From assembly GCA_029246705.1 (NCBI GenBank), contig JAQWMQ010000039.1, positions 1 to 64,000 on the forward strand: 64,000 bases of DNA, read 5' to 3'. The stretch comes from Phycisphaerales bacterium. Its GTDB lineage: Bacteria > Planctomycetota > Phycisphaerae > Phycisphaerales > SM1A02. Positions 34,624-44,224 of this stretch are shown here, one piece after another. The notes under the pieces were generated by a model, which made no database searches, was not told the origin of the DNA, and saw only the letters and a list, made by a program, of their open reading frames with translations. Within the stretch, counting starts at the first letter, position 1. Every line of letters starts with the position of its first letter. The translations under genes and the position numbers were made by a program.

Positions 34624-37600
34624 ATGGCCACACGTCTCAACAAGCGCTTCATCTTCATACTCACTGCGGTGATCCTCGTACTGGGATTGGGTGTGGGTGC
34701 TGTTGCCTACGTCGCGATCTCCGGGGATGCGGGCCGACAGGTGCGAATAGCCAAGGATCTCGAGGCGGAAGGCAACTACGTCGATGCAACGGACCGTTAC
34801 GGTCGCGCCATCACGAAGGATCCGACGAACCTCGAGTACTACGACCTCTTCGAGAATTCACTGCTCAAGATCGTTCCCGAGTCACGTGCCGAATCACGTG
34901 ACCGGTACAACCAGTTCCTTGCCGTGCTTGGGCGTCGCAAGAACGTTTCAGTCGACAACCCCGAATCCTGGGAACGTCTCGTCCTGGAGTTCTATCGCAG
35001 GGCCGATCTGCTCGGCCCCAGTGCCGGCGATGTCTGGGCCGACGTGCAGGACCAGGCGGAGCGAATGCACGACGAGTTTCGTGATGTAGATGATCCGGAG
35101 GGCAGGGCTGCCACTCAGCTCGCTCGGGTCTATTGGTTGAAGTCGATGTCGAATCGACTTGACCTCCTGAAGCCGCAGGAAGAAATTGACTTCGAAGAGA
35201 TCGAGAGTGAACTTCTCGCGGCTGAATGTACGAATCCCATGTTCTGGGAAGCGGTGTTGAATCGACGACTCGTTACAGCCTCACGTCACATCGCCAGGGG
35301 TGACACCCGCCTTGTCATGGCCGAACTCAAGGGTGAGGGAGGCTTCGATGAGCTCGAAGGAATCATGGTTGCCAACGGGGAAGTCGAGATGACCCCGAGG
35401 CTTCTCGCGATTCTCGCGAACCGTCACCGGTTGCTTCCCGACGATCCCGCAAGCGAAGGCCTTTTCAGCCTGCGCTACGACCAGCTCCATCAGATCGCAA
35501 AGGATCAGACTGCCGCGATCCTCGCCTCCGAACCCGGCGAATCCACTGAAGAGGAGGCGAACATCCTTCGAGCCGCCCTTCTTGCGGGACTGCTGCGCAT
35601 CGAGGACGTCGTGCCGATGGTTGATCCGTTGGTCGATTCCGGTCAGCTGCAGCTGGATCTCTCGCTGATGATGTTCCAGACCCTGGCCCAGTCCAATCCT
35701 GAATTCGCAGCGCGGACCGCTCGTCATGCACTTGCGGTCGAACCGCTCACCGTGGGCTTGATGTCCATCATGCAGTCGGTGGTTCGGCAGCAGGCGACGA
35801 TCGCATTGTTCGATGCCATGTATTCCCAGCTTGCACAGAAGGTCGATGGCTTGAAGGTCGTCGACCTCAAGGTGATACGAGAGGAGGCGAACCTGGAATT
35901 CCAGGGTGACCCTGCTCTTGAAGACGTGATGCTCTACATGGATGGCAGCATCAGCCTGATGCAGAACGACGCGCCGAGCGCCACAACGAAGTTCGCCGAA
36001 CTGGCGAACAGCCCGCTCATCCAGTCCTCCACGATGCAACGCCGCTACATCCCCCGGATGGTCGCCGCTCTGCTCATGGCAGGTGAACGCGGGATCGCCA
36101 TCGAGAAGCTTCGCGCCTATGCGGCCAACATGCCGCCCGCCGCAGTGGTCGGTGTTCGAGTCGCGATTGCACGCGAACTGCTCGCGATCGGGCGTCTCGA
36201 GGATGCCGTGGACGAGATCGAGAAGGCTCTTGCCACCGATCCCGAGAACGAAGCAGCGCTTGCCGTCATGGAGCAGGCCGTCACTCTTGGCAATGAAATC
36301 GCCAACGAGGCTGTCGGCGCGGCCACCCCCGAGGCCCGGGCATTCAGTCGCGCCACCTCGGCGATGGCGGACGGGAGACCGGAAGATGCCCGTGTGGTCC
36401 TGCTTGCCGCCATCGACGCGTTCGACGACAACGATTCCTTCAAGCGCATGCTGGTCACCGTCGACATTCTTCTGGACAATCGGGAGGAGGCTCGAAGCAT
36501 CGCATCGAGCATCGAAGGCTACGAGGAAGACACGTTGATCCAGCGGCAGTTGATCATTCTGAACAATGAAGACCCGATCGAGCGGATCAACGCACTCGTG
36601 GAATTCGGTTACGGGGATGAACCAGCCAAGAACGCCATGAAGTTCATCTACCTCGAGATCTTGTATCGAGGTGGCGAGGAAGGCAGCGGCGAGGCTCTTG
36701 CCATCCTTCCTGGTGTCTTCGATGCAGCTCTCGCCGATCTCACCGACAATCGAGGCATCCGCCAGAGACTGATGGTCAGTGCAGTGCAGTTCGATCGGAA
36801 GAACGATTCCGCCGGGGACACGGATTCCTACGTCTCCCGTGCGCTTTCCGCCTTCGAAGCGGTTGAAACCGACGCGGTGCAGATTGCCAATACCAAGGCG
36901 CGAATGGCTGCCGTGACCGGTGACCCCGCCTCATCCATCGAACTGCTTGAACCCTTGCTGGCGAGAGATCTCGGAAACGCAGAGACCTGGCACCTCCTTG
37001 GACTCAGTTACGCCGAGCTTGGTCGCACCGAGCAGGCCAAGGACGCATTTTCCAGTGCTGTGAAGCGCGCTCCGGACCGAGCACAGTACGTACTGTCCTA
37101 CGCCCGTGCCCTGGAGGAGAGCGGCGATCTCGAGAAGGCGCTGAACCTCCTCCGTGTAAGCCGCAGGTCCCAGTCGCTCGGGCTCCAGATACGAGATCCC
37201 TGGTTGAGTGCTGAATCAAGGTATGGAGACCAGAAGGCCGCCCTCAACCAGCGAGCACTGATCTACACCGCCGACATGGAGGATGTCAGCAGTGATGAGG
37301 ACGTCATCGATACGGTGAATGCCCTGGAATTCGCACGCCTGCTCCTGGTCGTGCCCATCGAACGGACCGACATCCGCCGCAACGGGAATCCTCTTTTCTC
37401 ACCCAGCTCCTGGTCGGGCATGAATGGCTCCAAGAAGCGTGAGATCATCACTCAGGAGCGTGATGCCCGACGTGACCTCGCGTTCACCATCATCGACGAA
37501 GTCTCCAGGCGCTCCCAGGGAGATAACGCGAAGGCTTCGGTGATGATGATCAAGGCGCAGGCTCACTCCCTCGCCGACCAGCAAGACCTTCTCAAGGCGG

Positions 37601-39531
37601 AGCTGGAAAGCGTCATCGAATGTTGTGACGACATCCTGCTGCAGGATCAACGCTTCAGGCTCATCGACATGCTCGGCCTCATCAATGCGGATGAGGCGAT
37701 CGATGCCCAGTTCAGCAAACTCGCCGAAATAGAGGACCTGACGACACTTCGGTCCGTGGTCTTGAAGTTGAACCAATACGATCGCAACGATCTGGCCAAG
37801 GAAATCGCGTCAAGGATCTACGAGTCAAGCGAAACGCTCGGCGATGCGATGCTCCTTGCAAATGCCTGTCTCAACTCCAAGGACCTTGAAAAGGCCCAGG
37901 AGATGATCTTCGCCTTCGAGGTCGATGAGGAACTGAAGAGCAACAGGAACCTTTCCTACCAGTTCCATCTCCTCGACTCGAACTGTCAGGGCATGCTCGC
38001 CCAGGAACTCATCGCAAGATCCCTGGAGCTCGACAAGCAGGAAGCGGGATTGCTGAGCGAGAATAAACTGGACAAGGCCGTCGAGATCGCTGAAGAATCA
38101 AAGAAGCTGAGGGTGGATGCCGAAAACTGCCTGAATCGCGGGCTTACTGCGGTTTCAGCTGCTCGTGAGATCATCCCTGGTCGCTTGATGGCTCTCCTCA
38201 GGAAGCATGAGCTCCTCCGTGCCAAGGCGCTGATGTTCCGTGGCGCCGCCTACGAATCCGACGTGCTCGACAATGCACGGGAAGCACGAGACATTGCGCC
38301 AATCGACTGGCGGGCCAACAGGTGCCTGATGGAGTCCCATCTCATGATGGGCAACCCGAGTGAAGCCCTGTCCTCATTGGATCAGTACTTCCGTCGAGGC
38401 GGCATGTCGCCCGATGCCCGATCAGCGATCATGAGCATCGCAAGAGTCGAGGGCAAGCCCGGTCTGGCGATCCCCGCACTGCAGCGTGCCATGGAACGTG
38501 ATCCTTCTGATCCGCTCTGGCCACGTGCCATCGCTCGACTCCTGATCGAGAGCGGTGATTCATCCTCCGCTTCGGACATGTGGTGGCGAGTTCTTGAACT
38601 CGACCCGACGTCCTCCGCCATCTCCGACTTCGTCGCCATCGAATTCAAAACCGACGATCCCGACATGAATCGTCTCGAAGAGGCATTGGAGCTACGCCCC
38701 GACTTGCTTGAGACCAACCCAGACCTCAAGGCGGCTCGTTCCGCATCCTTCGTCATCGCCGGCGACAAACGTCGGGGCGAACGGGACTACAAGCGAGCCT
38801 ACATCGAGGGTCTGGAACTGCTTGCGTCCTCAGGCAAGAGCCTTCCTCTGGAGCGGGTCCTCACCTACTACGAGAATGTTTATCCGTCCGACGGCTGGGA
38901 TCAGATCGAGACTCGCCTGGAAGGCATGACCGGGCAGCCGGTCGGTCCCTACGTCCTGAAGTACATCGCCGAGCTGTATGCCAATGAAGCAACGACCGGC
39001 GAGCCTGCGGAACGTTCGGCGGAATTGTTCAAGAGGGCCATCGATCTCTGCGAAGACGGGGATCCGCTTCGAGTTCGCATGCTCACCAGTTATGCGGCGA
39101 TTCTGTACATGAGTGGAGAGTGTTCCGCCGCGATCGATTCCATGAAGCTTCTGATCGAGTCTGGTTCCGCCTCGCCCAACACCCTCAACAACCTCGCCTA
39201 CATGCTGCTCGAGTGCAACGACGATGCCAGAGAAGCCGTCTTCTATTCAACACAGGCACTTCAACTCGCGCCCTCTTCCCCGGCGTTCCTCGATACCCAC
39301 GGATACATCCTGCTCAAACTCGGTCAGCTCGAGGAAGCCGAGGTCTTCCTGTCTCGTGCAGTCCAGATCAAGGCTTCCGCATCCAATCTGCTTCACTACG
39401 CAGAACTGATGCTGTTGACCGACCGTAAAGCCGAGGCGGAAATCCTGCTTGAAAAACAGGGCAAGGATTTCCCGGACCTGACCGAAGACCAGAAGAATCA
39501 AGTGAAAGAATTCATCAGCCAGCTCAAGTGA
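34624..39531 (+). CDS. Giant TPR-repeat protein of the exosortase/polysaccharide locus
   Basis: 1635 residues with a single N-terminal transmembrane helix (about 10-32), then helical repeats throughout. Clear TPR units include EGNYVDATDRYGRAITKDPTN, GRLEDAVDEIEKALATDPENEAAL, GRTEQAKDAFSSAVKRAPDRAQ and GQLEEAEVFLSRAVQIKAS (each within the 20-residue unit or slightly split). It is probably anchored in the inner membrane and faces the periplasm. Large TPR proteins commonly accompany exosortase systems, where they may scaffold secretion or export. It starts three bases after the exosortase stop, so the two should be cotranscribed. Confidence 0.88.
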   Translation: MATRLNKRFIFILTAVILVLGLGVGAVAYVAISGDAGRQVRIAKDLEAEGNYVDATDRYGRAITKDPTNLEYYDLFENSLLKIVPESRAESRDRYNQFLAVLGRRKNVSVDNPESWERLVLEFYRRADLLGPSAGDVWADVQDQAERMHDEFRDVDDPEGRAATQLARVYWLKSMSNRLDLLKPQEEIDFEEIESELLAAECTNPMFWEAVLNRRLVTASRHIARGDTRLVMAELKGEGGFDELEGIMVANGEVEMTPRLLAILANRHRLLPDDPASEGLFSLRYDQLHQIAKDQTAAILASEPGESTEEEANILRAALLAGLLRIEDVVPMVDPLVDSGQLQLDLSLMMFQTLAQSNPEFAARTARHALAVEPLTVGLMSIMQSVVRQQATIALFDAMYSQLAQKVDGLKVVDLKVIREEANLEFQGDPALEDVMLYMDGSISLMQNDAPSATTKFAELANSPLIQSSTMQRRYIPRMVAALLMAGERGIAIEKLRAYAANMPPAAVVGVRVAIARELLAIGRLEDAVDEIEKALATDPENEAALAVMEQAVTLGNEIANEAVGAATPEARAFSRATSAMADGRPEDARVVLLAAIDAFDDNDSFKRMLVTVDILLDNREEARSIASSIEGYEEDTLIQRQLIILNNEDPIERINALVEFGYGDEPAKNAMKFIYLEILYRGGEEGSGEALAILPGVFDAALADLTDNRGIRQRLMVSAVQFDRKNDSAGDTDSYVSRALSAFEAVETDAVQIANTKARMAAVTGDPASSIELLEPLLARDLGNAETWHLLGLSYAELGRTEQAKDAFSSAVKRAPDRAQYVLSYARALEESGDLEKALNLLRVSRRSQSLGLQIRDPWLSAESRYGDQKAALNQRALIYTADMEDVSSDEDVIDTVNALEFARLLLVVPIERTDIRRNGNPLFSPSSWSGMNGSKKREIITQERDARRDLAFTIIDEVSRRSQGDNAKASVMMIKAQAHSLADQQDLLKAELESVIECCDDILLQDQRFRLIDMLGLINADEAIDAQFSKLAEIEDLTTLRSVVLKLNQYDRNDLAKEIASRIYESSETLGDAMLLANACLNSKDLEKAQEMIFAFEVDEELKSNRNLSYQFHLLDSNCQGMLAQELIARSLELDKQEAGLLSENKLDKAVEIAEESKKLRVDAENCLNRGLTAVSAAREIIPGRLMALLRKHELLRAKALMFRGAAYESDVLDNAREARDIAPIDWRANRCLMESHLMMGNPSEALSSLDQYFRRGGMSPDARSAIMSIARVEGKPGLAIPALQRAMERDPSDPLWPRAIARLLIESGDSSSASDMWWRVLELDPTSSAISDFVAIEFKTDDPDMNRLEEALELRPDLLETNPDLKAARSASFVIAGDKRRGERDYKRAYIEGLELLASSGKSLPLERVLTYYENVYPSDGWDQIETRLEGMTGQPVGPYVLKYIAELYANEATTGEPAERSAELFKRAIDLCEDGDPLRVRMLTSYAAILYMSGECSAAIDSMKLLIESGSASPNTLNNLAYMLLECNDDAREAVFYSTQALQLAPSSPAFLDTHGYILLKLGQLEEAEVFLSRAVQIKASASNLLHYAELMLLTDRKAEAEILLEKQGKDFPDLTEDQKNQVKEFISQLK

Positions 39532-39588
39532 TGACACCCCCGCAACTGAATTATTGCATCCATAAACGGATCTAACTGGATTTGACCC

Positions 39589-41796
39589 ATGGCCACTACG
39601 ACCAATCGAACAGCGCCTTCCGCCCAGCGAAGGCAGTCTTCAGATTCCCGTTCGCCTATCGGAGGCAAGGTCATCGACCCTGTGCGCATTCTCCGTCAGA
39701 ACGTGTGGGCGATCTTCGCCTCCGCAATACTCGGCATGGTGGTCGGAGGTATCGCGTTCGTCGTGTGTCTCTTCTTCTTCCCTTCCTACCAGGGTACGGT
39801 GACGTTCGAGCTCTTCCCCGAGCTGCAGGCCGCCGACTCCGTGGTCAGTTCCGACCGCAGAACGGCCGACACGGTGACTCGTCTCGCTCGTACCGAAGCT
39901 GGTCGAATCAAGACTCAGAAGGTGCTCACCACCGCCCTGGAGGACCGCGATGTCCGACGAACCGCGTGGGCCGAGCAGTTCAAGGAAGATGAAGGCAGCT
40001 TCGACCTGAATGAAGCACTTCTCGAACTCACCGATGAACTCAATGCGTATCACGTTCGTGACACCAACACCTTCATCATCGCCTGGGATGGAAGCACCGC
40101 GACCGACGTCCCCGTCATCCTGACCGCAGTCCAGAATTCATACATGGCGGCTCTCGTCGACATCACCGATGCGCGATACAACAGCAACCTGAAGACCTTC
40201 ACGGACCAGCGGAAGGATCTCGATGCGATGATCGTCTTCCTCGAGACCGAAAAGCAGAACTTCGTTCGCGAGAACAACATCACCTCGCTCAACGAGGCGG
40301 TCAACGAGCGGCGTGGGCGCATCGAGGAGCTGATCCTGCAGATCTCCGAGACAAGCTCCAGCGTCGAGGTCCTGAATTCCCGACGCCAGCAGCTTCAGGC
40401 GAAGATCACTGGCCGACTGGAGCCTTCCAACGACGACATCCGGATCGCCGAACAGGACCCCATCGTCATGAACATCATGTCGAGGATCAGGGATCTTCGC
40501 ATCGAACTCGGTACCGCCCGTGAACGTCTCCATCCCAATCACTTGTCCGTGAAGAGCATCGAACGGACGCTCAAGGCTTCCGAGGACGAAAAGGCGTCGG
40601 CGGTCCAGGAGATCATCAATCGCGACCTCAATGCGCGTTTCAAGGAGACCAGTGACGAGACGGCGAGCTTCGAGCAGCTTCTCAAGTCACTTGAACTCGA
40701 TTACGAAGAGGCTCAGACGAACCTTCGCGACTACGCTTCGGCGCTCGGGGAGCTTCAGTCCATCGATCGTCGACTCGATGCCGCGAACAACGACCGTGAC
40801 GAGATCAATCGAACCATCGCCGACATCAACCAGATTCGGGTTCGTGAAGATGCCTCCAAGGTCTTCGTACAGCAGGGCGCGACCCTTCCCAAGGAACTCG
40901 CCTTTCCCGACATCAAGCTGATGCTTCCTGCCGGGATCGCACTCATCGTCGGTCTGACCCTGGGTCTCGTGTTCCTCCGGGAGCTGCTCGACAATCGCGT
41001 CAAGTATCCCAGTGAGATCAGCTCCATCGCCGGGGCTCGACTCCTTGGTGTGGTTCCCGACTCCGCTGACGACCCCACCGGCGTCGAATCGGTCGATCTG
41101 GTCGTTCGGAACGAGCCCGACTCCGTGATGGCGGAATCCTTCCGCCAGACGGCAGCGCAGGTGAACAAGGAGATGTCCGCGGCTGGTCACAAGTCATTGC
41201 TTCTGATCAGCGGAATGCCTGATGCAGGCACGACGACCATCGCCAACAACCTCGCCGGCAGTCTTGCCGCCACCGGTCGCAAGGTCGTGGTGGTGGATGC
41301 GAACTTCAGGCGACCCCGGGTCGAGGAATCATTCGGGATAGCTACGGCAACACGCGGCCTGGGCGACGCCCTCGCAGCAGAGGCACCCGTCGATTCAGTG
41401 GTGATCACCACGCCCGATTCGATCGACCTGATTGGTGCCGGTAGTGAGATCAACCGGGTGTTCGAACGTCTCAACACCAGCGCCATGGATGACCTCCTTG
41501 ACACACTGAAGAGGCGCTACGACTACGTCCTGATCGACGGGCCTCCCGGAGTGGTCTCCGGAGACGCTCTCGTTCTTGCCTCCAAGTGCGATGCGACGAC
41601 ATTGATCGTCCGTGCGGGCAGCGAGGAACGCGGTCTGATCGGTCGACTCATCAACCAGCTTCGCCAGATGGAGGCTTCCTTCATCGGTGTGATCTTCAAC
41701 CGACCTCGCCACACTGCAGGTGGTTACTTCAAGAAGAACTTCCAGACCATGGCGAGCTATTCGCCCAAGCACGATTCAGTTCGCTCCGAGTCCTGA
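39589..41796 (+). CDS. Wzz/BY-kinase-like chain-length protein with degenerate Walker A
   Basis: 735 residues. A Wzz domain with one N-terminal transmembrane helix (about 37-60) is followed by long coiled coils (about 190-450) and a second transmembrane helix (about 445-465). A cytoplasmic MinD-like domain completes it. The Walker A' (VVVVDANFRRPR) and Walker B (YVLIDGPPG) motifs are present. The Walker A is G-M-P-D-A-G-T-T-T at 542-550, with Thr548 (ACG, 41230-41232) in place of the invariant lysine. The C-terminal tail has only two tyrosines (GGYF, ASYS). It should still control polymer length and export, but kinase activity is doubtful. Confidence 0.88.
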   Translation: MATTTNRTAPSAQRRQSSDSRSPIGGKVIDPVRILRQNVWAIFASAILGMVVGGIAFVVCLFFFPSYQGTVTFELFPELQAADSVVSSDRRTADTVTRLARTEAGRIKTQKVLTTALEDRDVRRTAWAEQFKEDEGSFDLNEALLELTDELNAYHVRDTNTFIIAWDGSTATDVPVILTAVQNSYMAALVDITDARYNSNLKTFTDQRKDLDAMIVFLETEKQNFVRENNITSLNEAVNERRGRIEELILQISETSSSVEVLNSRRQQLQAKITGRLEPSNDDIRIAEQDPIVMNIMSRIRDLRIELGTARERLHPNHLSVKSIERTLKASEDEKASAVQEIINRDLNARFKETSDETASFEQLLKSLELDYEEAQTNLRDYASALGELQSIDRRLDAANNDRDEINRTIADINQIRVREDASKVFVQQGATLPKELAFPDIKLMLPAGIALIVGLTLGLVFLRELLDNRVKYPSEISSIAGARLLGVVPDSADDPTGVESVDLVVRNEPDSVMAESFRQTAAQVNKEMSAAGHKSLLLISGMPDAGTTTIANNLAGSLAATGRKVVVVDANFRRPRVEESFGIATATRGLGDALAAEAPVDSVVITTPDSIDLIGAGSEINRVFERLNTSAMDDLLDTLKRRYDYVLIDGPPGVVSGDALVLASKCDATTLIVRAGSEERGLIGRLINQLRQMEASFIGVIFNRPRHTAGGYFKKNFQTMASYSPKHDSVRSES

Positions 41797-41798
41797 CC

Positions 41799-42800
41799 AT
41801 GGCAGCACCTGACACAAAGCCTCATGTTCTCGTCACGGGGGGAGCCGGTTTCATCGGTTCCCATCTCGTCGAACATCTCGTGGCTTCAGGTGCGCACGTC
41901 ACGGTCGTTGATGATCTTTCGACCGGGAGTCTCTCCAACCTCGCTGGCGCGACCGCGGATGCGGGGGGGACCCTGGAGTTCATCCATTCCGATCTCGCCG
42001 GCTGGATCGAGAGCCTTGACTCTTCCGTTCGATTCGACCGGATCATCCATCTTGCCGCCGCCGTCGGCGTGAGGCTCGTCGTCGACGATCCGATTCGCAC
42101 CATCGAGACCAACATCTACCAGACCTCGGCCGTGCTTCGACTGGCCCTGCGTCACCTCACGCCACTGCTTCTCGCATCGACCAGCGAGGTCTACGGCAAG
42201 GGCGTGAAGTCTCCCTTCTCCGAAGAGGATGACATGACCTACGGGCCGACTTCCAGGTCTCGATGGTCCTATGCCTGCTCCAAGGCGATCGACGAATACC
42301 TCGCACTGGCCAACCACAAGGACAACGGACTGCCGGTCACGGTGGTCCGCTTCTTCAACACCGTGGGGCCGCGACAGGTCGGCAAGTATGGAATGGTGCT
42401 TCCGCGGTTCATCGAACGTGCCCTGAAGGGCGAGCCGCTCGAGGTCTACGGTGACGGTTTGCAATCGCGCTGCTTCATCGATGTACGTGACGTGGTTCCG
42501 GTGCTTTCGGGATTGCTCGATAATCCCAAGTGCCAGGGTCGGATATTCAATGTCGGCAACGACCATCCGATCTCCATCCTCGAACTCGCGAACCTGGTCA
42601 AGGAAGTCCTCGACTCCGGTTCGGAGATCCGCATCGTTCCCTATGAAGAGGCCTACACCGAGGGATTCGAGGACCTGAAGGTCCGTGTCCCGGATCTCAC
42701 GCGCATCCGTTCCGAGATGACCTTCGAACCAGTCACCCGACTCGAGACGACCATCAGGGATATCTCCACGACCATCAAAGTCGGTGAGGTGAGCTCATGA
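41799..42800 (+). CDS. NAD-dependent sugar-nucleotide epimerase/dehydratase
   Basis: 333 residues from the ATG at 41799, two bases after the preceding stop. The frame extends upstream inside the previous gene, which is not coding in that phase. It is an extended SDR with a Rossmann motif GGAGFIGSH, Asp in VVDDLSTG, the catalytic STSEVYG and YACSK (Tyr-x-x-x-Lys), and PRQVGKYGMVLPRFI near the sugar site. It belongs to the UDP-glucose 4-epimerase/UDP-glucuronate decarboxylase group, and the exact reaction cannot be read from sequence alone. It would supply an activated sugar to the polysaccharide. It overlaps the next gene by four bases (ATGA). Confidence 0.88.
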   Translation: MAAPDTKPHVLVTGGAGFIGSHLVEHLVASGAHVTVVDDLSTGSLSNLAGATADAGGTLEFIHSDLAGWIESLDSSVRFDRIIHLAAAVGVRLVVDDPIRTIETNIYQTSAVLRLALRHLTPLLLASTSEVYGKGVKSPFSEEDDMTYGPTSRSRWSYACSKAIDEYLALANHKDNGLPVTVVRFFNTVGPRQVGKYGMVLPRFIERALKGEPLEVYGDGLQSRCFIDVRDVVPVLSGLLDNPKCQGRIFNVGNDHPISILELANLVKEVLDSGSEIRIVPYEEAYTEGFEDLKVRVPDLTRIRSEMTFEPVTRLETTIRDISTTIKVGEVSS

Positions 42801-44212
42801 ACGAGCAGGATCTCCAGTCCACGATCGGTGACTCGAACATCTTCCACCCGGACTTCATGGGTGGTTCCGTCGATTCCGCGGCATCCGCCACGGTCACCGG
42901 GCTGCTGAACTCATACGTTCCGATCTTCATCGTGGCCTTCATCGTCACGATCCTCGTCACGCCCTTCGTCAGGATGCTGGCCGTGAAGGGTGGGGTGGTC
43001 GATGCCCCGGATCAGCAGCGCAAGCTGCACAAGTTCCCCGTCGCCTACCTCGGCGGACTTGCCGTGATGATCGGGATCAGTGCCGGACTCGTCTACTCCT
43101 ACATCATGATCGCGGATGTTCCCGTCGAATACGACCTGGTGCCCTTCGGGGTCCTGCTGGGGATGTTCGCCATCGGTATCACCGGTTTCATGGATGACGT
43201 CTGGCACTGGGATCCGAGACTGAAGATCGCAGGTCAGCTCGTTGCGGCAGCAGGGCTTGCCATTTCCGATGTCGGCGTCCAGGTGGCGACCACCATCCTC
43301 TGGCCGATCCTCGGTGCCCAGGACACCGTTCTCTTCACCGTCATGGAGTATCCACTGGTCTCGGGGGAGATCTACTACTGGACCGGGACTTTCCTGATCG
43401 CCGTCTTCGTCGTCGGAGGCTGCAACGCGGCCAACCTGCTGGACGGTCTCGACGGGCTGCTGACCGGATCCACCGCGATCATGGCGCTGGGTTTCCTGGC
43501 GATATCGATCCTCATGGCCGTCGATGATTCACTGGTGACCGAGTCCAGCACCCTGTCCGGTGCGCGGATCGTGGTCTGCCTGGCCCTGCTGGGGGCGGTG
43601 CTCGGTTTCCTGCCGTACAACTTCAATCCGGCCGCGATCTTCCTTGGCGACTGTGGAAGCCTGCTGCTGGGTTACATGTGCGTGGTGATCATCCTCATGT
43701 TCGGCGAGACCGGGCAGACCCACCTGGTCATCGCGGGCCTGATCATCTTCTCCTTGCCGATCATGGACACCCTGCTTGCGATCATTCGTCGCAAGCTCTC
43801 GGGAATGTCGATGTCGGAAGCCGACAACGGGCACATTCACCACATGATGCTTCGCGGCCTGGGTACGGTGAAGCTGGCCGTCTTCGCCCTCTATGGGCTC
43901 ACCTTGCTGTTCACGCTGGCCGGGGTCACCCTCGCGGCGATCTATCTTGCCGGGGTCATCCAGGGTCGCTTCGTCTACGCGACCTTCGTGGTTCTGTTCA
44001 GCTTCATCGTGGCCATTGCGATCAAGACCGCACGCAGGAAGCAGTGGGACACCATCACTTCGACCGAGGACCCCGAGTCGGAGTCGGATTCCGACTCGGA
44101 CTCGCAACTGACCCCGCAGCTCACCGCCCGGCCCGCCATGACCAGTGCGCTCGAGGCCACGGCGCTCCCGGCCGATCCGCCGGTCACCAAGTCCGACCAC
44201 GCCGAAGCTTGA
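42797..44212 (+). CDS. WecA/TagO-like undecaprenyl-phosphate sugar-1-phosphate transferase
   Basis: 471 residues with about eleven transmembrane helices. It transfers a sugar-1-phosphate (often GlcNAc-1-P) to the undecaprenyl carrier, starting polysaccharide repeat assembly. Motifs are GFMDDVWHWD (Asp pair), NAANLLDGLDGL, IFLGDCGSLLLG, and HIHHMML, the HIHH feature typical of WecA rather than MraY. A C-terminal cytoplasmic tail (about 420-471) contains ESESDSDSDS and then Ala/Thr/Pro-rich sequence, which is unusual. It is the last gene of the polysaccharide locus and is convergent with ftsI. Confidence 0.92.
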   Translation: MNEQDLQSTIGDSNIFHPDFMGGSVDSAASATVTGLLNSYVPIFIVAFIVTILVTPFVRMLAVKGGVVDAPDQQRKLHKFPVAYLGGLAVMIGISAGLVYSYIMIADVPVEYDLVPFGVLLGMFAIGITGFMDDVWHWDPRLKIAGQLVAAAGLAISDVGVQVATTILWPILGAQDTVLFTVMEYPLVSGEIYYWTGTFLIAVFVVGGCNAANLLDGLDGLLTGSTAIMALGFLAISILMAVDDSLVTESSTLSGARIVVCLALLGAVLGFLPYNFNPAAIFLGDCGSLLLGYMCVVIILMFGETGQTHLVIAGLIIFSLPIMDTLLAIIRRKLSGMSMSEADNGHIHHMMLRGLGTVKLAVFALYGLTLLFTLAGVTLAAIYLAGVIQGRFVYATFVVLFSFIVAIAIKTARRKQWDTITSTEDPESESDSDSDSQLTPQLTARPAMTSALEATALPADPPVTKSDHAEA

Positions 44213-44224
44213 ATCACTTGTCGT

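Noticed and set aside
41586-41798. Upstream extension of the epimerase frame
   Set aside because: It lies within the end of the Wzz/BY-kinase-like gene in another phase. The ATG at 41799 directly precedes the Rossmann motif at the usual distance.
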